Assembly: GCA_964358485.1 (NCBI GenBank)
Contig: CAYHPY010000017.1
Location: forward strand, 1-54,493
Direction of reading: 5' to 3'
DNA from: CAYHPY01 sp964358485
GTDB lineage: Bacteria; Elusimicrobiota; Elusimicrobia; UBA1565; UBA9628
Length of the DNA: 54,493 nt
Shown: positions 7,190 through 15,092 of the stretch, piece by piece
Numbering within the stretch: the stretch's first letter is position 1
Layout: each line of letters opens with the position of its first letter
Program-made: the position numbers and the translations under genes
Notes under the pieces: generated by a model
The model's database searches: none
Seen by the model: the letters and a program-made list of their open reading frames with translations, nothing else
What the model was told of the DNA's origin: nothing

Positions 7190-7771
7190 TCAGCTTCGGG
7201 CGAAGTGGTAATAAACCACGAAAGCCGCCGGGAGGGCGGCGCCGGCGGCCACCCACCATTTGCCCCGGCCGAGGAGGCCCTTGTCGCCCCTGAGGACGAA
7301 TAGGCCGGTCGCGGCCAGGACGATCAGGACCAGGGAATAGGCGTCGGCGACATAGGTCCAGACGCCCTTGATGTGGTTGAGGTGCAGGACGTTGGCGTCG
7401 AAAAGGAAGGGACGCGGGTTCATTTTTTTCCAGACGCCCTGGCCGGTGGAGAGGTCCAGCTTGGCCTCGCCGCCCTGCGGAAGGAAGATCACGAAGCGAT
7501 CCGGGGCGGGGCGGTGCCAGCCCTGGACCGAGGCGGGGTCCAGGCCCAGCTTGGAGATGAGGGCGTTTTGGAGGGACTCGGGGGTCTCCGCGGCGGGGGG
7601 CGTCAAGGTAAAGCGCTCGTGGGCGGCGGCGTAGCTGGGGTTCCAGTCCTCGACATGGTTGACCGCGATGCCGCTGACCCCGTAGAGGATGGTCAGGACG
7701 CAGGCAAGGTAGCCCAGGTCGCGGTGGACGGCGTTGTTGAGGCGCCTCCAGCCGGGGCTATTTGCGGTCAC
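7190..7771 (-). CDS. PepSY-associated membrane protein
   Basis: The 193-residue protein has a transmembrane helix near the N-terminus (LGYLACVLTILYGVSGIAVNH), an extracytoplasmic loop of about 100 residues, and two helices near the C-terminus (YSLVLIVLAATGLFVLRG, WWVAAGAALPAAFVVYYH). This is the layout of PepSY-associated transmembrane proteins: the HRDLGYL start, the W-NP segment after helix 1 and the HLNHIKG-W segment before helix 2 are typical. Relatives are often linked to metal or redox handling. The start is a GTG at 7771 overlapping the end of the DUF4920 gene by 14 bases; no better internal start exists. Function is unproven. Confidence 0.7.
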   Translation of the reverse strand: MTANSPGWRRLNNAVHRDLGYLACVLTILYGVSGIAVNHVEDWNPSYAAAHERFTLTPPAAETPESLQNALISKLGLDPASVQGWHRPAPDRFVIFLPQGGEAKLDLSTGQGVWKKMNPRPFLFDANVLHLNHIKGVWTYVADAYSLVLIVLAATGLFVLRGDKGLLGRGKWWVAAGAALPAAFVVYYHFARS

Positions 7772-8228
7772 GCACCACCGCGCCGACGCCCTTGAGGATG
7801 ACGAAGCTCAGGGGGGTTTTGACCGTTGCCTCATCGAAGGGTTCTCCCCGCTCCGCGGCTTCCTCCCGGAGGTGCTCGATGGTCTGGGGCATGGTCAAGG
7901 TGGATTTGTGGGCGATGCCCTCCACCACGGCGTATTTGCCCTGCACGCTCATGGGAAAGACCATCTCCCCGTCGTTGACCTTGAAGCGGAGCTCCTGGAA
8001 GGGCTTGTCCCCGGCCAAGTTGATCCAACAGCCGCGCTTGGGGCAGACGCCGACCACGGGGCCCTCCACGCGGACCAGCTTGCCCTGGAGCTCGTCGATG
8101 CGGGCATGGAGCTCGGAAATGGCGATGGCGGGGCCCTTTTTGACGCCCTTGCCGTATTTGACGGACTTGGCGGCCCAGGCGGAAGTCGCCGCCAAGCACA
8201 GGGAAACGACCAGGATTTTCTTGAACAT
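7758..8228 (-). CDS. Exported DUF4920-domain protein
   Basis: The 156-residue protein begins with a clear signal peptide (MFKKILVVSLCLAATSAWAA). The mature part matches the DUF4920 pattern: GKLVRVEGPVVGVCPKRGCWINL, then a strand pair around LRFKVNDGEMVFPMSV and KYAVVEGIAH. The Cys-x4-Cys pair (CPKRGC) is typical and could bind metal or form a disulfide. The family is periplasmic and of unknown role. A GGAG ribosome binding site lies 8 bases before the ATG. It is cotranscribed with the PepSY-like protein, whose GTG lies inside its last codons, so the two may act together, perhaps in metal or redox homeostasis (inference). Confidence 0.75.
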   Translation of the reverse strand: MFKKILVVSLCLAATSAWAAKSVKYGKGVKKGPAIAISELHARIDELQGKLVRVEGPVVGVCPKRGCWINLAGDKPFQELRFKVNDGEMVFPMSVQGKYAVVEGIAHKSTLTMPQTIEHLREEAAERGEPFDEATVKTPLSFVILKGVGAVVRDRK

Positions 8229-8361
8229 GGATTTTTCTCCGAGAGGTGGATGTTAGCAAAAACGGCCCGCGCGGAGCGCCTCCACGGTTGGGTCCAAAGT
8301 CCGCCGTTTTTGAGCCCAAAGGGCCCAGGTCGCCGCCTGGACCCCATGGTATCCTTTGAGC

Positions 8362-8967
8362 ATGAAAATACTCCTCTCCCTTTTCGCCTTGTTGTGTTTC
8401 GGCGCGAACCTGGCAAACGCCCAGACCTTGGAAGACGCCCTCCGGGAGTCCCTCCGGCGCGGTTGGACGGGCGAGCGCCGCGAAACCCGTCCCCGCAAGC
8501 AAACTCCTCCTCCGATTCCCGCGGATATAAAGTATCTGGCGGTCGACGCATGCTGGAGCCGTCCGGCCGACGCCACGGCCGACGCCGCCGGCCTGCCCGC
8601 GCGCTTCTGCCTCAAGAGAATCGGGCTGATCAATTCCACGCCCGGCCAGCTTCCCTTCTCCTACGGATCGAACCTGGTGGTGGACGGCGAGCCCGCGTCC
8701 GGGCGGCTTCACATCGGCGGCGGCTCCCACAACGGCGACCACTGGAACATCGTGGGGAACCTGTTCGGGGCCGATCAAAAGCCCGCCTGCGGCCGGCTCA
8801 CCAGCTCCTTCGCCGCGGTCTACGTGAACATCGACCTCAAGGGCGAGCTGATCGACGACGGGAAAATCCAGGTCCGCGGGTTCTTGGTGGATCATAGCGA
8901 CTACAAATGCAAGACTCCGGCCCGGGCGGTCCAGATCGACTACTCCCGGGAGCAGGCTTCGAACTAG
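8362..8967 (+). CDS. Secreted protein of unknown function
   Basis: The 201-residue product has a signal peptide (MKILLSLFALLCFGANLANAQ), a basic linker, and a beta-rich domain with repeated G-G-x-S/H patterns (LHIGGGSHNGDHWNI). Four cysteines in the mature part (DACW, RFCL, PACG, YKCK) could form two disulfides, fitting a periplasmic or outer location. I do not recognise a family. The ATG at 8362 is preferred over the TTG two codons upstream because the signal peptide begins there. A weak -10-like TATCCT ends 6 bases before the ATG, compatible with leaderless expression, but no -35 box was found. The 133 bases upstream, shared with the divergent DUF4920 gene, hold no other clear feature. Confidence 0.7.
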   Translation: MKILLSLFALLCFGANLANAQTLEDALRESLRRGWTGERRETRPRKQTPPPIPADIKYLAVDACWSRPADATADAAGLPARFCLKRIGLINSTPGQLPFSYGSNLVVDGEPASGRLHIGGGSHNGDHWNIVGNLFGADQKPACGRLTSSFAAVYVNIDLKGELIDDGKIQVRGFLVDHSDYKCKTPARAVQIDYSREQASN

Positions 8968-9038
8968 CCCGGCGCATTTTGGTCCGTGCCCTAAATGGGC
9001 AAAGTGGAAATTCCGGAGAAATGGTAAAATAGCCTTTG

Positions 9039-9797
9039 ATGCGCCCCCTCCCGTACTTCGGCCTCCACGATCCGGTCAGCAGTCTGTCCCATTTCGTCGC
9101 CGCGCTCGCGACCCTCTACGGCGGCTACCGCCTGATCCTGCGGACCCGCCACAACGGCTTCAAGGTCGGAGCCTCGTTGCTCTACATCTGCTGCCTGCTC
9201 TTTTTGTTCTCCATGAGCGGCACCTACCACTCCCTGGGCCCGGGCCCCTGGCGGGACTTCTTCCGGCGCTTGGACTACATCGCCATCTGGCTGGTCATCG
9301 CGGGCTCGGCCACGCCCATCCACATCCTGCTCATGAAGGGCGTCTGGCGCTGGGGCCTGTTGGCCGCGTTGTGGGCGGGCGCCTTGTCCTGCTTATTTAT
9401 CGTGGACGCCTATCTTAAGGATTTGTCCTATGGGACGATCGTCGGCCTTTACATGGGCGTGAGCGGGATCGGGACCATCTCGTTCTACCGCCTGCACCGG
9501 AAGTTCGGCCTTAAAAAATTGGCGGCCTTGGGAATCGGCGGCCTGGCCTACGCCTTGGGCGGCGTGATCGACGCCGTGGAGCGGCCGATCCTCATCCCCG
9601 GAGTATTCGGGCCGCACGAGCTTTTCCACCTTTTGGTCGTGGTCGGCGCGGCCTGCCACTACGTCTTCATCTACGGCTGGGCCGACTACCGCCTGCGCAA
9701 GGTCCGGACCTTCCTGCGGGTCTTCAAGCGGGGCCGAAGGGTTTCGTCCCCCGCGCCCGAGCCCGCGCCGAATCGGTCCCTTCCCGAACCGGGGTAA
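9039..9797 (+). CDS. Hemolysin III / PAQR-family membrane protein
   Basis: The 252-residue protein is a seven-helix HlyIII/YqfA-type member of the PAQR family, an inner-membrane group within the CREST zinc-hydrolase superfamily. Visible key residues are S60 and H64 in FSMSGTYHS, D79 in RRLDYIAIW, and the HxxxH in GPHELFHLL near the C-terminus, followed by another His (ACHY). These should coordinate a metal inside the membrane. The name hemolysin is historical, and the substrate is unknown. A -10-like TAAAAT (9025-9030) ends 8 bases before the ATG. The C-terminal 25 residues are Pro/Ser-rich and dispensable-looking. The next gene's ATG abuts its stop codon. Confidence 0.85.
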   Translation: MRPLPYFGLHDPVSSLSHFVAALATLYGGYRLILRTRHNGFKVGASLLYICCLLFLFSMSGTYHSLGPGPWRDFFRRLDYIAIWLVIAGSATPIHILLMKGVWRWGLLAALWAGALSCLFIVDAYLKDLSYGTIVGLYMGVSGIGTISFYRLHRKFGLKKLAALGIGGLAYALGGVIDAVERPILIPGVFGPHELFHLLVVVGAACHYVFIYGWADYRLRKVRTFLRVFKRGRRVSSPAPEPAPNRSLPEPG

Positions 9798-10226
9798 ATG
9801 GTCCCCAAGGGATGCCTCCTCGCCGCCTCGGCGCTTGCGTTGGGAGTCCTGATCATCGGCGCGGGGGTCTGGTTGGAGGATCCCTCGAATTGGACGATCA
9901 CCGGAATGGACCGGGACCTGGGGCCCAAAGCGGCCAAGTCGAGGCTGGGAGCGATTCGTTCGGCCCTGAGCATCTATTTCGGGGATTTGGAAGGGCAATA
10001 TCCATCGGAACTGGGGGCTTTGACCTTGAAGGGCCGATATCTCGCGTTTATCCCCCCTGTAGAGACCGGGCCTCACAATCCGTCCAGCGACGTCCATCAC
10101 GGGGCGCGGCCCAATGACGCCGGCGGCTGGGTTTACCATAACGTCCCGGGAGATACGAACTCGACTCAAGTATTGATCAATTGCACCCACACCGACGGGA
10201 AAGGGCGTCGTTGGGCCGAGTTTTGA
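9798..10226 (+). CDS. Membrane-anchored pseudopilin-like (GspG C-domain) protein
   Basis: The 142-residue protein carries one N-terminal transmembrane helix (LLAASALALGVLIIGAGVWL) and a C-terminal domain resembling the globular part of major pseudopilins: SRLGAIRSALSIYFGDLEGQYP, then GGWVYHN and a late VLINCTHTDGKG. That pattern is common in pilin-like proteins of Elusimicrobiota and in GspG. The N-terminus is unusual, since it lacks the prepilin cleavage motif (G followed by F and an E at +5), so it probably stays anchored rather than assembling. It starts directly after the PAQR stop (TAA then ATG) and should be cotranscribed. A role with the pilus genes at 21030-25301 is only a possibility. 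Confidence 0.65.
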   Translation: MVPKGCLLAASALALGVLIIGAGVWLEDPSNWTITGMDRDLGPKAAKSRLGAIRSALSIYFGDLEGQYPSELGALTLKGRYLAFIPPVETGPHNPSSDVHHGARPNDAGGWVYHNVPGDTNSTQVLINCTHTDGKGRRWAEF

Positions 10227-10234
10227 CGCCGCCC

Positions 10235-10263
10235 TTGACCTACTCCCCGGTCCGGGCCATAAT
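10235..10263 (+). promoter_or_regulatory. Leaderless promoter for the HEAT-repeat gene
   Basis: TTGACC (10235-10240) and CATAAT (10258-10263) are 17 bp apart, and only AGGACC separates the -10 box from the ATG at 10270. Transcription should begin at or next to the start codon. Confidence 0.7.
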
Positions 10264-10269
10264 AGGACC

Positions 10270-11208
10270 ATGACTCCGACCGCGGCGCTATTTTGGATCT
10301 TTTATGGCCTGCTGGGGTTGGCTCCGTTTCCCTGCCTGTTTTTTCTTCTTAGGAATTTCCGGCGAGGCACGGAACTGCCCCCTTACGGCGCCTGGGGATT
10401 TTACCTCGGCTGTCCGGTATGGACTCCGCTCATCGCCGCCTTCGCCGCCATTCAGGGGTGGGGGCACGGCTTGGTCGGAGCGCCATTTTTCATCGGGGCC
10501 GCTCTCGGAGCGGCGTGGCAGAGCCGTTCCGCGCCTCGGCCCGGAGGTCTCTCGATCGCCTCCAACGCCGCCGTCTTTGTCATCCTGGGATTGTTGGCGT
10601 TCGTGGCGCTGGGAGGGGGCTACTTTGACCGCGTCTTCCAGGGAGCCCACGCCCAATGGGCCTTGCGCAAGGCCGGAGTCACCGGGGACGACCCCGCGGC
10701 CCTCGCCGCGGCCCTGAGGAGCCCGGACCGGGCCGTCCGTTGGGGCGCCGCCCTCGCCTTGGGCGGCCTCGGGAAGGGCGCCGCCCCCGCCTTGGACGCG
10801 CTTCTTTCCGCGCTCGAAGACGAGGATGAGCGGGTGGGACGCTCGGCTTTTTCCGCCTTGAAGAGGATGGGGCCCGCCGCCGCGCCGGGGGCTCCCGGTT
10901 TGGCGCGCCTGCTGGGCTCGGAAAAACACTCTTGGGACGCCGAGCGGATGTTCGAGGAATTGGGGCCCGCCGCCTCCTCCGCCGTCCCGGAATTGGTCCT
11001 CCTGATCGACGATCCTTCCCCGGGGACGCGGCGGCGGGCGGTGGCGGCCCTCTGCGCCATAGGACCTTCCGCCAAGGAGGCGGCTCTTCCGGCCTTGGCC
11101 CGACGGGCGAAAATAGAAACGGACGCCGCCGTCAAGGACGCCATCGGCGGCGCCGGGAGGAAGCTCGGTTATGATTTCGCCGAGTGGACGCGGGCCGGAA
11201 ATCCGTAA
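10270..11208 (+). CDS. Membrane protein with HEAT-like repeats
   Basis: The 312-residue protein has about four hydrophobic segments in residues 1-120 (for example ALFWIFYGLLGLAPFPCLFFLL and AAVFVILGLLAFVALG), then a soluble C-terminal half. Residues about 140-300 form HEAT/PBS-lyase-type repeats with the signature 'D..VR..AA.AL..LG': SPDRAVRWGAALALGGLG, DEDERVGRSAFSALKRMG, DPSPGTRRRAVAALCAIG. Such repeats mediate protein binding; no enzyme site is visible. The leaderless promoter at 10235-10263 makes ATG 10270 the only reasonable start. It is followed by its own promoter and gene, so it is probably monocistronic. The binding partner is unknown. Confidence 0.75.
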   Translation: MTPTAALFWIFYGLLGLAPFPCLFFLLRNFRRGTELPPYGAWGFYLGCPVWTPLIAAFAAIQGWGHGLVGAPFFIGAALGAAWQSRSAPRPGGLSIASNAAVFVILGLLAFVALGGGYFDRVFQGAHAQWALRKAGVTGDDPAALAAALRSPDRAVRWGAALALGGLGKGAAPALDALLSALEDEDERVGRSAFSALKRMGPAAAPGAPGLARLLGSEKHSWDAERMFEELGPAASSAVPELVLLIDDPSPGTRRRAVAALCAIGPSAKEAALPALARRAKIETDAAVKDAIGGAGRKLGYDFAEWTRAGNP

Positions 11209-11218
11209 ACCCCCGGTC

Positions 11219-11247
11219 TTGACATAATCACGGACTTCGGCTAACCT
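11219..11247 (+). promoter_or_regulatory. Leaderless promoter for the zinc-ribbon protein
   Basis: TTGACA (11219-11224) and TAACCT (11242-11247) are 17 bp apart, and the -10 box ends 7 bases before the ATG at 11255. No ribosome binding site fits between. Confidence 0.7.
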
Positions 11248-11254
11248 TCCGTCG

Positions 11255-12268
11255 ATGGCTTTCAAATGCCCCAGTTGCGCCCTGGAACAGGAGCGGAGCG
11301 CCGAGTGCTCGGGTTGCCACATCATTTTCGCCAAGTGGGAGGAGCGCCAGCTTCGGTCCAGCTACGGAACTCCGGCCCCCGGCGGGGGCGAGGCCGCGGC
11401 GGCGGCCGAGGCCAGGGATGGAGGCGACAAGCTCAAGCGGGTCCTGCCGCCCCTGCTGGGAGGGACGCTCTTATTCGCCGGGCTCTACAATTATTTCGCG
11501 CCGGGAGCGGGAAAGCCGCTTGAGCCCGAGTCCCTGAAGGTCAATGATTACTTTTTCGCGGTTAAGGCGCCCAAGGGCTGGGTCCTGGACGACGCGCGGC
11601 GCACGCGCGCCGAGTGCGTGGACGTTCTTCAATACGCCGCTCCGGGCACGGTCCGGTCTCGGATCGTGGTCAGCGGGGAGAGCGCCTACCGCCTCAAGAG
11701 GATGTCGGGGGCCAAGGTCTCCAAGCTCGTGGCCATCGCTTTCCCGGACGGCTTCGATTCCTACGCCCAGGACTCCCAGGAAGAGACCGTGGTGGACGGT
11801 ATCCCGAGCCTTCGGATCAAGGGGACCGCCAAGAAAAGAGTGGCGATCACCATCACCGAGATGGTGGACACCCGTCCGGTCATCGGGCGCTGGGTCACGA
11901 GCTCCTTCACGGGAGCGCCGGGGCCGGGACGGACTTCCTCCGCCAATATCTACGGGGGAGGGGAGCCGCAATTGGTGGCGCAGGACCGGGTCGAGAATCA
12001 GGTTCAGGAATTCAAGTTTTTGATCGACATCATTCCGGGGGCGGAGCGAAGCTACCTGATCGGCACCCAAGGCCAAACCGGGGATGTCCAGGCCGCCGCG
12101 CCGGCCCTGGAGGAGCTCGTGTCCTCCTTCCGAGTCCTTGAACGGCCTTTCTCCGGGGCCCACCTGTTCAACCTCTTCAGCGGGGAGTTCCGGGCGGAGG
12201 TGATCGGCCTGGCCATCGGGCTGATCTTCGCCTTCTATAAGTGGGTGTTCAGCCCGCTTCTCGAATAA
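11255..12268 (+). CDS. Zinc-ribbon membrane protein of unknown function
   Basis: The 337-residue protein opens with a four-cysteine zinc ribbon (KCPSCALEQ, then ECSGC), followed by an alanine/glycine linker and a transmembrane helix at about residues 65-82 (LLGGTLLFAGLYNYF). The middle 200 residues are soluble and contain YAAPGTVRSRIVVSGES and a strand-rich region that may resemble PsbP-like folds; I cannot assign it. A last hydrophobic segment (VIGLAIGLIFAFYKWVFSPLLE) ends the protein. The ribbon would be cytoplasmic and the middle domain periplasmic if the first helix is the only crossing before it. It has its own leaderless promoter and lies 39 bases before comEC, which has a different promoter type. 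Confidence 0.65.
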   Translation: MAFKCPSCALEQERSAECSGCHIIFAKWEERQLRSSYGTPAPGGGEAAAAAEARDGGDKLKRVLPPLLGGTLLFAGLYNYFAPGAGKPLEPESLKVNDYFFAVKAPKGWVLDDARRTRAECVDVLQYAAPGTVRSRIVVSGESAYRLKRMSGAKVSKLVAIAFPDGFDSYAQDSQEETVVDGIPSLRIKGTAKKRVAITITEMVDTRPVIGRWVTSSFTGAPGPGRTSSANIYGGGEPQLVAQDRVENQVQEFKFLIDIIPGAERSYLIGTQGQTGDVQAAAPALEELVSSFRVLERPFSGAHLFNLFSGEFRAEVIGLAIGLIFAFYKWVFSPLLE

Positions 12269-12273
12269 GCTCG

Positions 12274-12303
12274 GGAACAAAAAGGCCCCCTCGCTCGTAT
12301 TAT
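12274..12303 (+). promoter_or_regulatory. ECF-type, leaderless promoter of comEC
   Basis: GGAAC (12274-12278), 17 bp, then CGTA (12296-12299) within CGTATTATA fits the GGAAC-N16/17-CGT architecture of extracytoplasmic-function sigma factors. The GTG start lies 4 bases after TATTAT. The same arrangement, 33 of 42 bases identical, precedes the HNH gene at 36620. Confidence 0.5.
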
Positions 12304-12307
12304 AGGT

Positions 12308-14233
12308 GTGCCCCTCGCGTATTTTCGCCGTCCTCTGTTTCTGCTGACCGTTCTTTACGGGGCGGCGCTTTGGGGTTTTCGGGAAAAGGGGCGCTTTGAT
12401 TATCCTCCGCCCCCGGATTTGGCCGGCTGGCGGCGGGCCCCGGCGGCGGCCGTGCGGGGCCGTGTGGTTTCGCCTCTGACGGAGAATCGGCTCGGCCAAC
12501 GGGTGTTCGTGGACGCGGAAACCGTAGAGGGCCGGCCTTTTCGCTTCCGGATCCTGGTCTATCTTCCCCGGGGCGGGTCCGTCAACGGCCACCTGCGCCC
12601 TGGCATGAAGGCGGCCTTCACGGGCCGCCTCCGCCTGCCCCGGGCGGCCCGCAACCCCGGGGATTTCGATGAGCGGCGGTTTCTATGGGACCGGGGGACC
12701 TCGTGGATTCTGGCGGCGTCCAGCGCCTGCATCCTGCCCGGGGACATTCCCTGGGCGTTGCGTCCCGCCTGGGCCGCGGAAACGGTCCGGCGCTCCATGG
12801 AGGACCGCTTCCGGCAGGCCCTACCCATGGAGGAGGCCGCCCTCTTGACCGGCCTGGTCCTGGGCTACCGCTCCCCCATGGATCGGGGCTTGACCCGCGC
12901 CATTCAGGACGCCGGGGTCATGCATTTGTTGGTTCCGTCCGGGGCGAAGGTGGCCTTCGTGTGGCTATCGGCCGTGGGGCTCGGACTTGCCCTGGGCTTG
13001 CCGCCGGGGGCCCGGTTCGGAGCGGCGGCCCTTGTCGCCGGGTTTTACACCTTGATGGTCGGCGGCGACGCCCCCTACGCGCGGGCCTTCTTGGGGGCCG
13101 TCATTCTGGCCGGCGGGCGCCTCCTGGGCCGGGAATCCGGGGGTTTCCAAGCCTTGGTCCTCTCTGCCGCGCTTTTGCTGATCGTCGAGCCCCGGGAGCT
13201 TTTCGGCGCGGGTTTTCAGATGACCTATTTGGCCGTCGGGGGTCTGGTGCTCGTCATGCCGTCTGTCTCCGCGGCCCTTCCCCGGGGCTGGCCGCGCTGG
13301 GCGCGCCACGGGCTCCAATTGGGCGCCGTCGGCGCGGTGGTCCAGCTCATGCTTTGGCCCACTTTCGCGGCGTATTTCGGTCGGGGCTCGCTCATCGGGC
13401 CCTTGGCCAACATGCTCCTGGTCCCCTATTCCGGGGTTTTGATGGCGGGGGGATTTTCCCTTTGGGCCGGGGGAGCTTTGCCCGAGCCGGTTCCGGGGTT
13501 ATTGGCGGCGGTCGTGGCGGAGGCTCTAAGGTGGTTTCGGGAGGCCTGCCTCTTTTTCGCGGCCGTGCCGGGCGCGGCCGTGGACGCGGCCCCGTTTTCC
13601 CCATGGGGCTTGGCCGCCTATTACTTGGCGGCCTTTGCGGTCCTGGTCCTGCCCCGATTCCGTGCGGCGGCCGTCCTGGCGGGCGCCGCGGCGCTGGTCG
13701 CGGTTTTCCCGGCGGTCCGGGTCGCGGCGTTTGCGCGGAGCGAGATTCTTTTGATGAGCCTTCCGGTCTCCCGCCCCGCGCTGGTGAGAAGATCCGACGG
13801 AGAGGTTTGGCTCGCCGACCCCGGCGGGCCGGCGGGGACGATTCTCAAGGCCCTTCGGGCCGGCCGCGTCGGTTCTCTGGACCGGGTCGTCGTGACCGGC
13901 ATGGCGCGCGCGAGATGGGGCGGCCTGGAGCGCCTGGCCCGGGAAGTCCCGATTCGCCGTTTGGAATTGCCGGCTCCTTTGGCCCTGCGTCCGCGCCTGC
14001 GGCCTATTCTTCGGGACCTGGCGGGCAAAGGAACCGAAATCCGGCTTACGCGCCCCTCCTCGGGACCGTGGACGCTCCTTTTCGGCCCCATCGGCCTGGA
14101 GTTGGGGGGGCCGGGCGGCCCCCGGGTGACGCGGGGGGAAGCCGAATATAGTACAATCGCCACGCGCCTGAAATCGGGCGCCCTTTTGGTATCCATTTAT
14201 GGTTCCACCGCCACCCTTCTCCGGGCCAAATAA
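12308..14233 (+). CDS. comEC: ComEC/Rec2-type DNA uptake channel
   Basis: The 641-residue protein is a ComEC channel, which moves single-stranded DNA across the inner membrane during transformation. After an N-terminal helix and an OB-like DUF4131 region (VRGRVVSPLTENRLGQRVFVDAET), the competence domain begins near residue 175 (LLTGLVLGYRSPM, then DAGVMHLLVPSGAKVAF). About ten hydrophobic helices follow. The C-terminal beta-lactamase-like domain is degenerate: where active forms have THxHxDH, this one reads VVVTGMARARWGG near residue 530, so no metal site remains. The GTG at 12308 is chosen because the ECF-type promoter ends 4 bases upstream. It is the first gene of comEC-nadK-recN-gltX; the ComEA, ComF and DprA partners are not in view. 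Confidence 0.85.
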   Translation: MPLAYFRRPLFLLTVLYGAALWGFREKGRFDYPPPPDLAGWRRAPAAAVRGRVVSPLTENRLGQRVFVDAETVEGRPFRFRILVYLPRGGSVNGHLRPGMKAAFTGRLRLPRAARNPGDFDERRFLWDRGTSWILAASSACILPGDIPWALRPAWAAETVRRSMEDRFRQALPMEEAALLTGLVLGYRSPMDRGLTRAIQDAGVMHLLVPSGAKVAFVWLSAVGLGLALGLPPGARFGAAALVAGFYTLMVGGDAPYARAFLGAVILAGGRLLGRESGGFQALVLSAALLLIVEPRELFGAGFQMTYLAVGGLVLVMPSVSAALPRGWPRWARHGLQLGAVGAVVQLMLWPTFAAYFGRGSLIGPLANMLLVPYSGVLMAGGFSLWAGGALPEPVPGLLAAVVAEALRWFREACLFFAAVPGAAVDAAPFSPWGLAAYYLAAFAVLVLPRFRAAAVLAGAAALVAVFPAVRVAAFARSEILLMSLPVSRPALVRRSDGEVWLADPGGPAGTILKALRAGRVGSLDRVVVTGMARARWGGLERLAREVPIRRLELPAPLALRPRLRPILRDLAGKGTEIRLTRPSSGPWTLLFGPIGLELGGPGGPRVTRGEAEYSTIATRLKSGALLVSIYGSTATLLRAK

Positions 14234-15086
14234 GAAAAAACAGACCATCAACTCCGCCGTGCTTTTCCTCAACAGCGAAAAGCCCGAGGCGGCCCGCATG
14301 CTCAAGGTCGTTTCCTCTCTCCTGAAGGCCCGCAAGGTCCGGGTCTGGATCGGGCAGAACCTCTCGGTCCGCGAGAAGCTCCGCCTGGCCGACATCGCCA
14401 TCGGTTTGGGCGGAGACGGCACCATGCTCCGCGCGGCCCGGATTTTGGCCCCGCATTCCATCCCCCTGCTCGGCATCAACGTGGGCGGCCTGGGGTTCTT
14501 GTCCGGGACCGACGCTTCCGATTTCCGCCGCCATTGCGACGCCATCCTTCGCGGGGACTGGGTTTTGGAGGAGCGCTGGATGCTTGAGGTTTCCGTCTAT
14601 CGGGGAGAGAAGAAAATTTTCGGCCCCAGCATCGCCCTCAACGATTGCGTGATCCGCTGCGGCGACCAGGCGCGGGCGATTTCCCTGAGAGCCCGCTCCG
14701 GCGAGGATTTCGTGGCCGACTATTTCGGAGACGGGCTGATCGTCTCGACCCCGACCGGCTCGACGGCCTACGCGCTGGCGGCCATGGGGCCCATCGTGGA
14801 CCCCCGGCTCAACGTTCTGCTGATCGCGCCCATTTGCCCGCACACCCTTACCCAGCGTCCGCTCATCGTGCCCGCGGCCGACCCGTTCTCGGTCCAGCTC
14901 CTGGTCCGGCGATTGGGAGAAACCCCGCAAACCCTGATGTCGGTGGACGGCCAGTTGGGCTGTTCGCTCAAGGTGGGCGATGAGGTTCGCCTGCGCCGCT
15001 TCGACAAACCCCTGCGCCTGCTCATGAATCCGGACCGCTCCTACTACGAGATCCTCCGACGCAAGCTCAAATGGGGTGAGCGTTAG
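14199..15086 (+). CDS. nadK: NAD kinase
   Basis: The 295-residue enzyme phosphorylates NAD to NADP in the cytoplasm. The GGDGT motif is at 71-75, followed by INVGGLGFLSG, the NEFV-like LNDCVIRC region, and STPTGSTAYALAA with the usual substrate-binding residues. Length is normal. The ATG at 14199 lies inside the last 35 bases of comEC, and the first 18 residues are poorly conserved (PPPPFSGP), so the true start could be a GTG near 14259. It sits 6 bases before recN. This nadK-recN order is common in bacteria and supports an operon. Confidence 0.93.
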   Translation: MVPPPPFSGPNKKKQTINSAVLFLNSEKPEAARMLKVVSSLLKARKVRVWIGQNLSVREKLRLADIAIGLGGDGTMLRAARILAPHSIPLLGINVGGLGFLSGTDASDFRRHCDAILRGDWVLEERWMLEVSVYRGEKKIFGPSIALNDCVIRCGDQARAISLRARSGEDFVADYFGDGLIVSTPTGSTAYALAAMGPIVDPRLNVLLIAPICPHTLTQRPLIVPAADPFSVQLLVRRLGETPQTLMSVDGQLGCSLKVGDEVRLRRFDKPLRLLMNPDRSYYEILRRKLKWGER

Positions 15087-15092
15087 GCCCTG

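Noticed and set aside
13800..14233. Separate beta-lactamase-like gene at the end of comEC
   Set aside because: It is continuous in frame with comEC, has no start signal of its own, and is the usual third ComEC domain, though degenerate.
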